Source of the DNA: Streptomyces sp. HB132
GTDB taxonomy: Bacteria; Actinomycetota; Actinomycetes; Streptomycetales; Streptomycetaceae
Assembly (NCBI RefSeq): GCF_016909575.1
Contig: NZ_JAFBGA010000002.1
Location: 682,001-746,000, forward strand
Reading direction: 5' to 3'
DNA: 64,000 bases
The first letter of the stretch is position 1, and the number at the start of each line of letters is the position of its first letter. The notes beneath the pieces were generated by a model. That model saw only the letters and a list, made by a program, of their open reading frames with translations, had not been told where the DNA came from and ran no database searches. The translations under genes and the position numbers were made by a program. Shown in pieces: positions 49,774-59,378 of this stretch.

Positions 49774-51022
49774 AATGACCCGATTCTACGGCGGGAGGCG
49801 TCCACCCCGTCGCGCGAGCCCGCAGCAGAGCCCGTCGCGCCACCTCCCTCCCGATGGGCAGTGACGCGGTGGCCGCGGGGGACGGGGCGTTCAGCACGTG
49901 CACGGTGTGCGGGGCGTCCCTGATCAGGAAGTCGTCCACCAGCGTGCCGTCCCGAAGGACCGCCTGTGCCCTGACCCCGGCCGGGGAGGGCCGCAGATCG
50001 TCCTCCGTCACCTCTGGCAGCAGCCGCTGGACGGCCCGGGTGAACGCGCTCTTCGACAGTGATCTGTGCACCTCGCCGGCCCCGTACCGCCAGTGCCGCC
50101 GGGCGATCCGCCAGGAACCGGGCCAGGCCAGGGTGGCGGCCAGCTCGCGCGGGCGGACGACCGCCCGGCCGTAGCCCTCGCGGGCCAGTGCCGGCACGGC
50201 GTTCGGGCCGACGTGCACCGTGCCGTCGACGCCCCGGGTCAGATGTACCCCGAGGAAGGGGAACGCCGGATCGGGCACCGGATAGACGAGCCCGCGCACC
50301 AGCTCGGGCCTGGCCAGCTCGTAGTACTCCCCGCGGAACGGCACGATGCGCGCCCCCGGGTCGTCACCCGCGAGCAGCGCCACCCGGTCGCTGTGCAGGC
50401 CCGCGCAGTTGACCAGTACGCGGGCTCTGACCACCTGGCCGTCGGACGTGCGCACCGCGACGCCCCAGGGGCGCCGGTCGACGGCGACGACCTCCGCGCC
50501 GTAGCGGATCTGTCCGCCCGAGGCGCTCACCTCGGCGGCGAACCGTACGGTCACCGCGGTGAAGTCGCACACCCCCGTCGTCCCGACCCGGATCGCCGCA
50601 ACGCCACGCACCCGCGGTTCGTACTCCGAGATCTGTGCGGGTCCGAGCTCCCGCACCGGCAGGCCGTGGGCCCGGCCCCGCTGCACCAGGGCGTGCAGCC
50701 GGGGCAGCTCGTCCTGGCCGGTGGCGACGATCAGCTTGCCCGTCACCGCGTGGGCGATCCCGTGCTCCGCGCAGAAGTCCACCAGCTCGGCCGCGCCCCG
50801 CACCGCGTAGCGCGCCTTGAGCGAGCCGGGCGGGTAGTAGATGCCGCTGTGGATCACCCCGCTGTTGCGCCCGGTCTGGTGCCGCGCCGGGCCCCACTCC
50901 TTCTCCAGCACCGTGACCCGGGTGCCCGGTGCGGCGCGCGTCACCGCGTACGCGGTCGACAGACCGACGATCCCGCCACCGATCACCAGCACATCGCAGT
51001 CGTACGCCGCGTGCGTCGTCAT
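49766..51022 (-). CDS. lhgO: L-2-hydroxyglutarate oxidase-like FAD enzyme
   Basis: 418 residues of the DAO family: DVLVIGGGIVGLSTAYAV (FAD fold), GRNSGVIHSGIYYPPGSLKA (the His-containing flavin loop of LhgO), GVHLTRGVDGTVHVGPNA and LNAPSPAATASLPIG. It oxidises L-2-hydroxyglutarate to 2-oxoglutarate, a metabolite repair step. GGGAGGTGG precedes the ATG. It overlaps trmB, forming an operon. Confidence 0.87.
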   Translation of the reverse strand: MTTHAAYDCDVLVIGGGIVGLSTAYAVTRAAPGTRVTVLEKEWGPARHQTGRNSGVIHSGIYYPPGSLKARYAVRGAAELVDFCAEHGIAHAVTGKLIVATGQDELPRLHALVQRGRAHGLPVRELGPAQISEYEPRVRGVAAIRVGTTGVCDFTAVTVRFAAEVSASGGQIRYGAEVVAVDRRPWGVAVRTSDGQVVRARVLVNCAGLHSDRVALLAGDDPGARIVPFRGEYYELARPELVRGLVYPVPDPAFPFLGVHLTRGVDGTVHVGPNAVPALAREGYGRAVVRPRELAATLAWPGSWRIARRHWRYGAGEVHRSLSKSAFTRAVQRLLPEVTEDDLRPSPAGVRAQAVLRDGTLVDDFLIRDAPHTVHVLNAPSPAATASLPIGREVARRALLRARATGWTPPAVESGHCV

Positions 51023-51182
51023 CACGCCACCTCCCACCCCGATAGTGCACTGACCCACTGACAACGGGCTCAAACCAGGGTCGGCGTGTGCGTGGCGAGA
51101 TGTTTCGCCCCCGGACCGCTCGAAACCGGGACGTACCGGTGACCCCGGCGCCTGCCGGTGGTCCCCGGGCCCGTCCTCAGGA

Positions 51183-52703
51183 TCAGGCGGGGGCGACCAG
51201 GAGCGGCCTGGCGCGTTCCCGTAGCTCGGCCACGCGGGGCTCGTCCCCGTACGGCTCCAGGCGGTGCAGCAGGTCGCGTACGTACTCGGTGGTGCGCGCC
51301 GAGGAGATGCGGCCCGCCACCTCGACCGCCCGCGTCCCCGCCGCGCAGGCCGCGTCGAGGTTGCCGGACTCCAGTTCGGCGACCGCGGAGACGACGAGCC
51401 GCAGTCCGTGGGAGCGGACGAACTCGTCGGTGGGCCTCGACAGGGCCTGCTCGGTGAAGCGCCGCACCTGGCGGGGCGCCTTGAGGTCGCGGTAGCACTC
51501 GGCGGCGTCGGCGGCGAACCTGTCGTAGGAGTAGAAGCCGAGCCACGCCGGGTCCGAGTCACCGGCCCGGGAGCGCTCCAGCCAGCTCTCGGCGGCCCGG
51601 AGCGCGGCCCCCGCGGCCGGTGCGTCGCCGGCCTTGGCATGGGCGCGCGCCTCCACGAGCCGGAAGAAGCTCATGGTCCGCGCGGTGGCGAGCCCGCGGT
51701 TGCGTTCGACCGCGGCCTGCGCGAGGTCCACGCCCTCGTCGGCGAAGCCGCGGTAGGTCGCCTGCAGGGACATCGACGCCAGGACGTAACCGCCCAGCGG
51801 AACGTCCGCGGCGGCCCGGGCCAGGCGCAGCGCCTGGATGTAGTAGCGCTGGGCTGCCTCCTGCTGGCCGGTGTCGAAGGCCATCCACCCGGCGAGCCTG
51901 GTCAGCTCAGCGGACGCGCCGAAGAGAGCCCGTCCCACCTCGTCGCTGTACGAACCCAGGAGGAGTGGAGCGGCGTCGACCCGTAAGCACTCCGGGACCA
52001 TGGAGGAACGCCAGTCGCCGCCGCCGTACTTGGAGTCCCAGCGGCGCGCGTCCTGGGCGGCCTCGCGCAGTTTGGTCACGTCGCTGTGGCCGACGCGCAG
52101 CAGCGGCCCGTCGAGCGCGGCGGAGCCCGCGGTGTCCGGGCCCGGCTGGACCGGCACCCCGGCCTGTGCCGCGGCGTGAGCCCCGGGTGCGCCCTCGGGG
52201 GCGAGGATCGCGGCGTGGGCCGCCGTCGGGTCCCGCGCGACCGACGGATCGGCGGGAGTTATGAGCCAGCGGGACGCGGGGGTCGCATAGGCGCTCACCG
52301 CGAAGGAACCCGCCAGCGACTGCCAGATCCCGCCGCCGCCCCGGCGGCCCGCCAGATCCAGCCGGTACAGATCCGTCGCCGACCGCACCGCCTCCGCCAC
52401 GTCGCGGGGGAACGCCAGACCGACCTCGGGCGCCGGATCGGCGTCGGCGAGCCCGATCTCGTGCAGCGGGACGGGACGGCCGAGTTTGGCCCCTATCGCC
52501 GCCGCGATGAGATGCGGCGCCGCGCCCTGCGGCACCATGCCCTTCGCGACCCAGCGGGCCACCGACGTCTTGTCGTAACGAAGGGTCAGACCGCGCTGCG
52601 CCCCGAGGTCGTTGACCCGCCGGGCCAGCCCGGCGTTGCTGATTCCCGCGAGGGCGAGAACCGTGCCGAGCTTCTCGTTCGGCCCGCGTTGTTCCCTGGA
52701 CAT
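51183..52703 (-). CDS. HTH-TPR developmental regulator ('sporulation-associated' type)
   Basis: 506 residues. A divergent HTH ([35 protein letters not shown]) is followed by a linker and TPR-like repeats ([28 protein letters not shown]). It resembles the large Streptomyces TPR regulators annotated as sporulation-associated, and its place beside the atrA block supports this (from memory SCO4114). It is a distant relative of the element-borne regulator near 29 kb. Confidence 0.75.
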   Translation of the reverse strand: MSREQRGPNEKLGTVLALAGISNAGLARRVNDLGAQRGLTLRYDKTSVARWVAKGMVPQGAAPHLIAAAIGAKLGRPVPLHEIGLADADPAPEVGLAFPRDVAEAVRSATDLYRLDLAGRRGGGGIWQSLAGSFAVSAYATPASRWLITPADPSVARDPTAAHAAILAPEGAPGAHAAAQAGVPVQPGPDTAGSAALDGPLLRVGHSDVTKLREAAQDARRWDSKYGGGDWRSSMVPECLRVDAAPLLLGSYSDEVGRALFGASAELTRLAGWMAFDTGQQEAAQRYYIQALRLARAAADVPLGGYVLASMSLQATYRGFADEGVDLAQAAVERNRGLATARTMSFFRLVEARAHAKAGDAPAAGAALRAAESWLERSRAGDSDPAWLGFYSYDRFAADAAECYRDLKAPRQVRRFTEQALSRPTDEFVRSHGLRLVVSAVAELESGNLDAACAAGTRAVEVAGRISSARTTEYVRDLLHRLEPYGDEPRVAELRERARPLLVAPA

Positions 52704-53643
52704 GCGTCACCCCTCGACACACAGACGGCCGCCGCGTCACCGTCAGGCGCGCGGCATTCGTACCGTGTTCTCCCCAGGTCCGGTCCCGGGCACTCCGGCC
52801 GCACACGCATTTGGCCAGGCCCCGTGGAATATGCCGCTCTGCTGAGAACATCGGTAAACCCAGCGTAGTTCGCCGCATCCCCACCGTTAAGGGGCAGACC
52901 TCCGTATGGCGGGAATGTTGTCCGTGCGGCGCGGAGCGTGGGAGCCGTGCTCCTGACGTGTGGCCGTGCGCCCGGCCGTGCGCTCTGGCCCGACCGGTGC
53001 GGCAAACGCTTCGATGGGCCCTGCGTGGGTCGGCCCGCCGAACTGGACTCGGTGGGCTGGGGGAGACCGCCGCCCCAATCCCCGCGGGCGGCGAACCGGT
53101 CCGGGAGGTGACGAACACCTCCCGGACCGTGCGCCGCACGGGCGGGGATCGGAGACGGCGACGTGTGGTCCGGCGCACCGGGGGGATGCGCCGGCCCGCA
53201 CGTTGCCGCACTCCGGCGGGTCCGGTCGGGGCCCACGTCGTCCTGCCGGGGTCCTGCCCACCGCTTCTTGCAGGGGTGCGCGGGGGCTGTGCCGCTGAGT
53301 TGCCGTGGACGAAACGCGCGGTTCCGCAGCGAGCGGAGAATGGCTGAATAGCGCCGGTCGGACGGGGTGTTGCGCAGCCGCCCGGCTATGGCCTGATTGC
53401 GCCTGTTCCGTGGCCCGGCCGGTCCGGGGGCCGCCGGCGGCGCCGGCTGCCACAACTCCCGGATGATCCAATTCCGTTGTGAGGGCACCCCGGAGCCGTG
53501 GCCAGGCTTTTGCCAGGGGCGCATGCGCATCCGTTGTGCGCCGCCCGTACCCCCTCCCGGGCGCCGTTGTCGTGGCAGCATGTCCCGCAACGGCGTTCCC
53601 GTGTCCTGGTACGCCGGTTCGTCCACAGCCTGTGGAGGCGGCG
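52704..53643. other. Unusually long divergent intergenic region (940 bp)
   Basis: I see no ORF with convincing start, codon bias or family resemblance. It contains a clean hairpin TCCGGGAGGT-GACGAAC-ACCTCCCGGA (53100-53126) and further GC-rich dyads around 53130-53190. It must hold promoters for the TPR regulator and the asparagine-synthase-like gene. Confidence 0.5.
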
Positions 53644-55785
53644 ATGCGTTGGTTGGTGGGGTGGAGCAGTATCGCCGCGAGCTTCGGCACCGTGGGCGCC
53701 GTCGGCCACCAGAGCGAGGGGCGAACCGTCCACCCGGTGGGATCCCAACTCCTGTGGGGGGACCCGGATCCGCTGTGGGCCGTGGGCGACTGGCGCCCCG
53801 ACGAGATCCGCGTCGTCACGGTCGCTACCCCGGTGGGAGCGCCGGTCACCCGCCTCGCGGTCCTCGGCTGCTGCGGGGCCACCGACGAACAGCTCCGCGT
53901 CGGACTGCTGGCCGCCCGAGGCGGTGCGCTGCGCCATCTCACCGCCTGGTCCGGCAGTTACACGGCCGTCGTCCAGATCGGCCGCCGCATCACCGTCGCC
54001 GGAGACCTCGCCGGAGCGCGGCCCGTCTTCCACACGCCCTGGGCCAACGGCACCGCCTACGCCACCGCCGCCCTCCCGCTCGCCGACCTCATCGAGGCGC
54101 AGCTGGACATCGGCCATCTCGCCGCGCTGCTGGCCTGCCCCGAGACCCCGGAGGCGCTGGGCGACGGCACACCGTACGCCGGGGTGAAGCGGATCCCGCC
54201 CGGCCACGCGCTGATCCTCCGGGAGGGATCGCGCGAGATCACCGGGTACGAGGCGGTGGCCTCCCTCGCTGTGGCAGCGGCGCAGACCGACCCGGTGAGC
54301 GCCGTCGAAGGCGTACGGGACGCGCTCGTCGAGGCCGTACGCGCACGGCTCACAGCTCCGCGCCACGCCCCCGAGACCCTGCCCCCCGACCCCGGACCCG
54401 TCCCGGGCATGGGGCCCGCCGAACGCCGCGCGGCCCGTGGGGCGCCCGTCCCCGGCATCGGGTCGGACCTCTCCGGTGGCAGTGCCTCCGCCACCCTCGC
54501 GCTGCTGGCCGCCGGACTGCCCGGGCTGCCGGGTACCGTGCTGGGCCATGGCACGGGGGCGGGCGAACGCCTCCTGGCCGTCACCTTCAACGACCTCTCC
54601 GTACAGAGCCGTACGGCGCACGGGCTCTCGGCGCAGGACCGCGAGGACGAGCTGGAGCGTGCCCGTGTGATCGCGGCCGATCCCCGCCTGCACCACGTGG
54701 TCGTGGCGGCGGGCGATGAGGCCCTCCCGTACGCCTCACTGGAGAGCGGCCCGCTCACGGACGAACCCGCCCCCTCCCTCGTCGTCGCCGAACGCCACCG
54801 CCGCCGGCTGGCCGCGGGCAGCGCGGACCACTTCGTCGGACACGGCGCCCGCCAGGTCCTGGACGCGCACCCCGCACGGCTGGCCGACCTCCTCATGGAC
54901 CGGCGCAGACGCCACCTCCTGCGGCCCGTCGCCGCGCTCGCCAGGGCCGAAGGGCCCTCCACGCACTCCCTGTTCGTCCCGCTGGCCGTCTACCGGGCCG
55001 CCCGCAGACTGGCCCGCACGTCGTACCGCACCGGGCTCGAGACGGCGGCGTCCCTGCTGCCCGAGGCCAATCGTGACGCCCCCGGCCTCGACACCCCGGC
55101 CGACGCCTCGCTCGCCTCCCTCGCCTGGTCACGACCCGGTCCGGCCGCCCGCTGGCTCACGGGGGAGGCACTCGCGGAAGTATCGGTTCGTCTCCAGGAG
55201 GCGGCGATCCGGCCCGCATCGGTCCAGCGCCCGGGGGAGGCCAGGGCCCGCGCCGCGCTGGCCCGGCACGCTGCCGACCAGCGGATCCTGGAACAGGCCT
55301 CCGAGATCCGCAGCCAGCGGCTGCACGCCCCCTACCTCGACAACCAGGTCGTGCGCGCCGCCCGCGCCCTCCCGGAATCGCTCCGGGTCCAGCCGGGCGC
55401 CCGCGCCGCGATCCTGCGCAGGGTCCTCGCCGGCGCCGGCATCCACGACCTGCCGCCCGGCTGGGGCACCCCGTCCCAGGCCACCTCGACCGCGGCCGGA
55501 CGGATCGGACTGCGTACCGCCCTTCCCGACCTGATCGCCCTCTTCGACGCCCCGCTGCTCGCCGACGCGGGCCTGATCGAGGCCCGCGTCGTGCGCAAGG
55601 CGCTGCGTGCGGCGTCCGAGGGCGAACCCCTCCCGCTGGACGGCCTCGCCGAGCTCGCGTCCACGGAACTGTGGCTCCGCCGTCTGGTCACCCGCCGAGG
55701 CACCTGCTGGACCGGCACGGCGGCCCCACGGCAGCGCGCGGTGGCCGGAGGCGTCGTCCCGGCCCGCCGAACCCTGCAGGCATAG
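53644..55785 (+). CDS. Asparagine synthase-like protein, degenerate
   Basis: 713 residues. The N-terminal third has the Ntn glutaminase fold but begins MRWLVGW, lacking the catalytic Cys2. The synthetase-like part has SDLSGGSASATLALLA, where the Asp of the SGGxDS pyrophosphatase loop is missing, and later APYLDNQVVRAARALP. It therefore probably does not make asparagine. GGAGG five bases before ATG 53644 sets the start. No RiPP precursor or lasso protease is adjacent. Confidence 0.75.
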   Translation: MRWLVGWSSIAASFGTVGAVGHQSEGRTVHPVGSQLLWGDPDPLWAVGDWRPDEIRVVTVATPVGAPVTRLAVLGCCGATDEQLRVGLLAARGGALRHLTAWSGSYTAVVQIGRRITVAGDLAGARPVFHTPWANGTAYATAALPLADLIEAQLDIGHLAALLACPETPEALGDGTPYAGVKRIPPGHALILREGSREITGYEAVASLAVAAAQTDPVSAVEGVRDALVEAVRARLTAPRHAPETLPPDPGPVPGMGPAERRAARGAPVPGIGSDLSGGSASATLALLAAGLPGLPGTVLGHGTGAGERLLAVTFNDLSVQSRTAHGLSAQDREDELERARVIAADPRLHHVVVAAGDEALPYASLESGPLTDEPAPSLVVAERHRRRLAAGSADHFVGHGARQVLDAHPARLADLLMDRRRRHLLRPVAALARAEGPSTHSLFVPLAVYRAARRLARTSYRTGLETAASLLPEANRDAPGLDTPADASLASLAWSRPGPAARWLTGEALAEVSVRLQEAAIRPASVQRPGEARARAALARHAADQRILEQASEIRSQRLHAPYLDNQVVRAARALPESLRVQPGARAAILRRVLAGAGIHDLPPGWGTPSQATSTAAGRIGLRTALPDLIALFDAPLLADAGLIEARVVRKALRAASEGEPLPLDGLAELASTELWLRRLVTRRGTCWTGTAAPRQRAVAGGVVPARRTLQA

Positions 55786-55868
55786 GGGCCCGCGGCGGCG
55801 CGTGCTGTCCGCGTGCGGTCGTGCGCCTCAGGTTGGCCCCGGCCTCCTCGCCGGTGCCGCAGGGGCGC

Positions 55869-57923
55869 TCAGCGGCAACTGATCCGGGAGCGCGCCCAGT
55901 CGGCCAGCGCGACCCCGCCGAGCCGTCCCCACGGCTCCACCACGAGCCGGACAGCCTTCCGGCCCTCGATGCCGACGCTCACCGGTACGGCGGGCTCACC
56001 ACCCCGCACCACCGGGGACCGCCACAGCCGCGCCCCCTCTCCGTCGTACACCGAGAAACGCACGGCGCCGAGCCCCAGGGTCAGGTCGTCGACCCCCGCC
56101 ATCGCCTCGTAGCGGGTGCACGGCCGGTTGAGCTGGACGGTGACCGACGAGCTGGAGGGGGCGGTCACCCCGTGGTCGTACGTCGTGGAGGCGATCGACA
56201 GTCCCCGGCGCTGCCAGAACACACCGGTGCTGCCGTCGAGCAGCACCTCGGGACCGGTGTGGTCACCGGTGACGGAGTACTCGAGCTCGTTCACCTGGTA
56301 GATCTCCGGCGCGGGTGGTGGCGGCTCCTTCGGCGCGGGAGGTTCCGGGGTCGGGGTCGGGGTGGGCGTCGGCGCCGGCTCCTCCGGTGGGGGCGGCGTG
56401 GGAGTGGGAGGAGGTGTCGGGACCGGCGCGGGGGGCGGAGTCGGCTCCGGGGCGGGCGGTGCTCCGGGCTCGGGCGGGGCCGGCGGCTCGGGCTCCGGTA
56501 CCGGCTGCGGCTCGGGTGGGGGAGGCGGCGTGGGGGTGGCGGGCGCCGCGGCCGGCGGCTTGGCCACCGGTTTCTGCTCCGGCGCCGGCCGGTCGTCCCC
56601 GACCAGCGCCCACACGAGTCCGGCAGCCGCCGCCACAGCCACCGCGGCGGCGATGCCGGCCTTCATCGGGCCTCCGATCCCCTCCGACGCCGCTGCCCCG
56701 CCTGCCGTGCCTCCCCCGGAGGACGCGCCCCCCGTGGCCGCCGCGGCGGCTCCGGCGCCGGCCGCACCCGCCGCGCCACCCGCCACGATGCCTGCGGCCT
56801 TGAGCGAGTAGCCCGCGGCGAACCAGCCGATGACCGCGATCGGGAGGAGGGCCGGAATACCGGCGTTCACACGGTCCAGCTCACCGGCGGCGATCCGGCA
56901 CTTCGCGCATTCGTCCAGGTGCTTGCGCAGTCCGCGCTCGGCCCGGGTGCGCAGACCGCCCCGGGCATGGGCGCCGAGCCGGTCGGCGTACTGCGCGCAG
57001 TCACCCCCGGCCGTCAGCGACCGGCTCACATGGGCCTGCAGATAGGCCTGCTTGAGCCCTTCTCGGGCCCGGACGGCCAGGACCGCCGTGGCATTGGCCG
57101 TCAGTCCGAACAGCGGGGCGACCTCACGGGGCGACTCCTCCTCCACGGTGGTGTGCCACAACACGGCCTGCCAGCGTTCCGGCAGGCTGCGGAACGCCTG
57201 CATGGCCATCGACCGGTCCGCCTCGTGCATGGCGAGCACGTCGGCGCCCAGGTCGAGGGTGTCGGCCTCCGACAGCTCGGCGGCGCGAGTGGCCTGCGCG
57301 GCGAACACCGCGAAGTCGTCGACCAGATGCTCGCGCTTCGCGCTCCTGGTCCACGCGGCGGCGACATGCCGGACAGCCGTCATGAGATAGGCCCGGACGG
57401 CTTCCTCCGGCCCCTTCCCGCCGCGTACGGCCTGCAGCGTCCGGGCGAACACCTCGGCCGTCAGGTCGTCGGCCGTGTGGGCGTCCCGGCAGCAGGTACG
57501 CGCATAGCGGCGCACCGCTGCCGAGTGACGCCGGAAGAGCTCCTCGTACGCCCCGTCGTCCCCCGTACGCATGCCCTGGATCAACTGCGCGTCCGACGGA
57601 CCGAGATCGCCGGACCCCGCGCGCCCCTCACGCTGCAGGGGGACCGCGTACGCGGTGGCGGGCTCCGGCTGAGCCCTGTCGTCGGCGCCGGACCTCGACG
57701 GCCAGGGACCGGGCAGCACGGTGCCGCCCCCGTCCGGGCCGTCCGGCCGCGCGGGCTCCGCGGCGCCTTCGGCGGAGCCGATCGGCAGGTCGGCCCCGGA
57801 ACGGCCCGACGGCGACGTCCTGCCCGGCATCCGCGAGGCCGGCGGGCCGTCGGTCTCCGTGCCGCCCTTGCCCGCTGCGGCGGCACCCTCGGACGGTTCT
57901 TCCTGCTGCGCGTCACCGCTCAT
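55869..57923 (-). CDS. Sigma factor fused to zinc-finger, membrane and extracellular domains
   Basis: 684 residues. A disordered N-terminus (about 105) is followed by sigma region 2 (DAQLIQGMRTGDDGAYEELFRRH, DDLTAEVFARTL), region 4 (AFRSLPERWQAVLWHTTVEEESPREVAPLFGL), an anti-sigma-like zinc motif (LRKHLDECAKCRIA), a hydrophobic Gly/Ala segment and a clear membrane helix (AAVAVAAAAGLVWALVG), a long Pro/Glu/Thr-rich wall-spanning stretch and an NPCBM-like C-terminal domain. It looks like a one-piece envelope sensor and transcription factor. Confidence 0.8.
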   Translation of the reverse strand: MSGDAQQEEPSEGAAAAGKGGTETDGPPASRMPGRTSPSGRSGADLPIGSAEGAAEPARPDGPDGGGTVLPGPWPSRSGADDRAQPEPATAYAVPLQREGRAGSGDLGPSDAQLIQGMRTGDDGAYEELFRRHSAAVRRYARTCCRDAHTADDLTAEVFARTLQAVRGGKGPEEAVRAYLMTAVRHVAAAWTRSAKREHLVDDFAVFAAQATRAAELSEADTLDLGADVLAMHEADRSMAMQAFRSLPERWQAVLWHTTVEEESPREVAPLFGLTANATAVLAVRAREGLKQAYLQAHVSRSLTAGGDCAQYADRLGAHARGGLRTRAERGLRKHLDECAKCRIAAGELDRVNAGIPALLPIAVIGWFAAGYSLKAAGIVAGGAAGAAGAGAAAAATGGASSGGGTAGGAAASEGIGGPMKAGIAAAVAVAAAAGLVWALVGDDRPAPEQKPVAKPPAAAPATPTPPPPPEPQPVPEPEPPAPPEPGAPPAPEPTPPPAPVPTPPPTPTPPPPEEPAPTPTPTPTPEPPAPKEPPPPAPEIYQVNELEYSVTGDHTGPEVLLDGSTGVFWQRRGLSIASTTYDHGVTAPSSSSVTVQLNRPCTRYEAMAGVDDLTLGLGAVRFSVYDGEGARLWRSPVVRGGEPAVPVSVGIEGRKAVRLVVEPWGRLGGVALADWARSRISCR

Positions 57924-58238
57924 CGCGGAAGCCCCCGTATACACCCTCGGACCCGAATAACCGGGGCAAGAGTGCCACAGGGCAACGCCGCCACGAACCC
58001 CGAGCGGCAGCAACCACTCGTCCGGGGTGTCTTCCCGTGCCCGTGGGGCGTGACATCGCAACGACGGGGAAGGAGCAATGCCCCCCGGGCGCAGGTGCCC
58101 GGCCGACGGGAGCCCCGTCCCACCGGACCCCCGCAGCCGGCCGACGGCTGTGCGCACACGACGGCTGCCCGGCCCGCGCACCACGAGCGCGCGGCATTCG
58201 GCGTGGGACCTGCGCCGTGTGGGCCACGCGGGGCGCGC
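57924..58238. other. Upstream region of the fused sigma gene
   Basis: 315 bp between the sigma start and the atrA-like stop, both on the minus strand. GTATAC lies about 15-20 bp before the sigma ATG and may be part of its promoter. No gene is seen. Confidence 0.4.
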
Positions 58239-59045
58239 TTACGCCGGGCGGGAGCGAAGACCCTCCAGCAGGATGTCCAGCAACCGGGCCGAAGCGGCGG
58301 CCTGATGGGCGGGATCAGGCAGAGCCGGTGCCGCCGTGGCGATGACCAGCAGCACATCGGCCACCGTCACATCGCCTCGCAGCTCGCCCGACTCACGAGC
58401 CCGGTCGACCAGCCTGCCCACGACCTCGAGCAGCTCGGCCACCCCCGGCTCGTCCTCGATCCCCTCCTCGCCCGCGGAATGCGGGCCGACCACCCGGAGA
58501 CCGGGCTCGCCCACTCCCTGCCTCTGGTGCGGGACGCGCGACTCGCCGCCGGCCGTGCCGGGGCCCTCCGACGCGGCCTGCTCGTCCTGCTCCGCCCCCA
58601 CGCGCAGCACCTGCGGCGGGAGCAGCCGCCCCGCGCCGGATGCCACCGAGGTCCGCAGGAAGCGGGAGAGCGCCGCCCACGGCTCGTCCTCCTGGCCGAG
58701 AGCCGTGCGCGCCTGATCGGTCAGCCGCGCCGTCTCCTCCTCGGCTATCCGGCGCACCAGCACGTCCTTGCTCGGGAAACGCCGGTAGACCGTACCGACG
58801 CCCACCCGTGCCCTGCGTGCCACGTCCTCCATCGGCGCGCCGTAACCCAACTCCCCGAACACCTCACGCGCGGCGCGCAGGACGTGTTCGAGATTGCGCT
58901 GTGCGTCGACGCGGAGCGGCGCCGAGCGCGCAGTGCCGCCCGTCGGTCCCGCGACCGTCCCGACCGCGCCCACGGGGCTCAGCCGCCCATGGTCCTCAGC
59001 GGACGAGGTGACAGTGCTCGGCCCATGCAAATCCTGAATGTGCAT
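58239..59045 (-). CDS. atrA: TetR-family regulator, AtrA-like
   Basis: 268 residues. An N-terminal extension (about 45) leads to a TetR HTH (LRAAREVFGELGYGAPMEDVARRARVGVGTVYRRFPSKD), then a ligand-binding domain. The neighbours (fused sigma factor, type II NADH dehydrogenase, SpoIIE-type phosphatase, MFS) match, from memory, the SCO4117-SCO4121 setting of AtrA, an activator of actinorhodin and nagE2 genes in S. coelicolor. Orthology rests on context and general fold. Confidence 0.78.
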   Translation of the reverse strand: MHIQDLHGPSTVTSSAEDHGRLSPVGAVGTVAGPTGGTARSAPLRVDAQRNLEHVLRAAREVFGELGYGAPMEDVARRARVGVGTVYRRFPSKDVLVRRIAEEETARLTDQARTALGQEDEPWAALSRFLRTSVASGAGRLLPPQVLRVGAEQDEQAASEGPGTAGGESRVPHQRQGVGEPGLRVVGPHSAGEEGIEDEPGVAELLEVVGRLVDRARESGELRGDVTVADVLLVIATAAPALPDPAHQAAASARLLDILLEGLRSRPA

Positions 59046-59378
59046 AACTTCCCCCGGTTATGACGTCTCCCCCCGGAGACTTCCCCGCCGTGTCCGCCGG
59101 CGTGTGGACCTTGGTCCGAATCCGACACCCCGACGGGGTACGAACATAGTTGAGCCCGGGTCAATTCAGAAGGGGGTAGTTCCGCACGGAGCGCCCCCCG
59201 ATCGGAGCAAGGACCGGTCGGACCCCGGATCGACCCCTTCGGGCACACCTTCGCGCCGCATCTGACCTGCACAGCTCCGGAATCGGACGGTGGCCGGGGG
59301 CCGCCGGGTGATCGGAGAGCTCCGGTCACACAATTTGCCGGGCCTGTGGACAAACTCCGGACTCCGTTGCGTCATGGG
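59046..59378. promoter_or_regulatory. Divergent region between atrA-like gene and NADH dehydrogenase
   Basis: Contains dyads GGACC-TT-GGTCC (59106-59117) and the imperfect TTGAGCCCGGGTCAA (59150-59164). Either may be an operator for autoregulation or for dehydrogenase control. Promoters could not be placed with confidence. Confidence 0.4.

Noticed and set aside
53644..55785. Lasso peptide cyclase interpretation of the asparagine-synthase-like gene
   Set aside because: No precursor, B1/B2 protease or transporter is adjacent, and the ATP-loop Asp is missing.
55671..59063. 1130-codon plus-strand open frame
   Set aside because: It is antisense to the fused sigma factor and the AtrA-like gene and translates to low-complexity Arg/Gly sequence with no domain.
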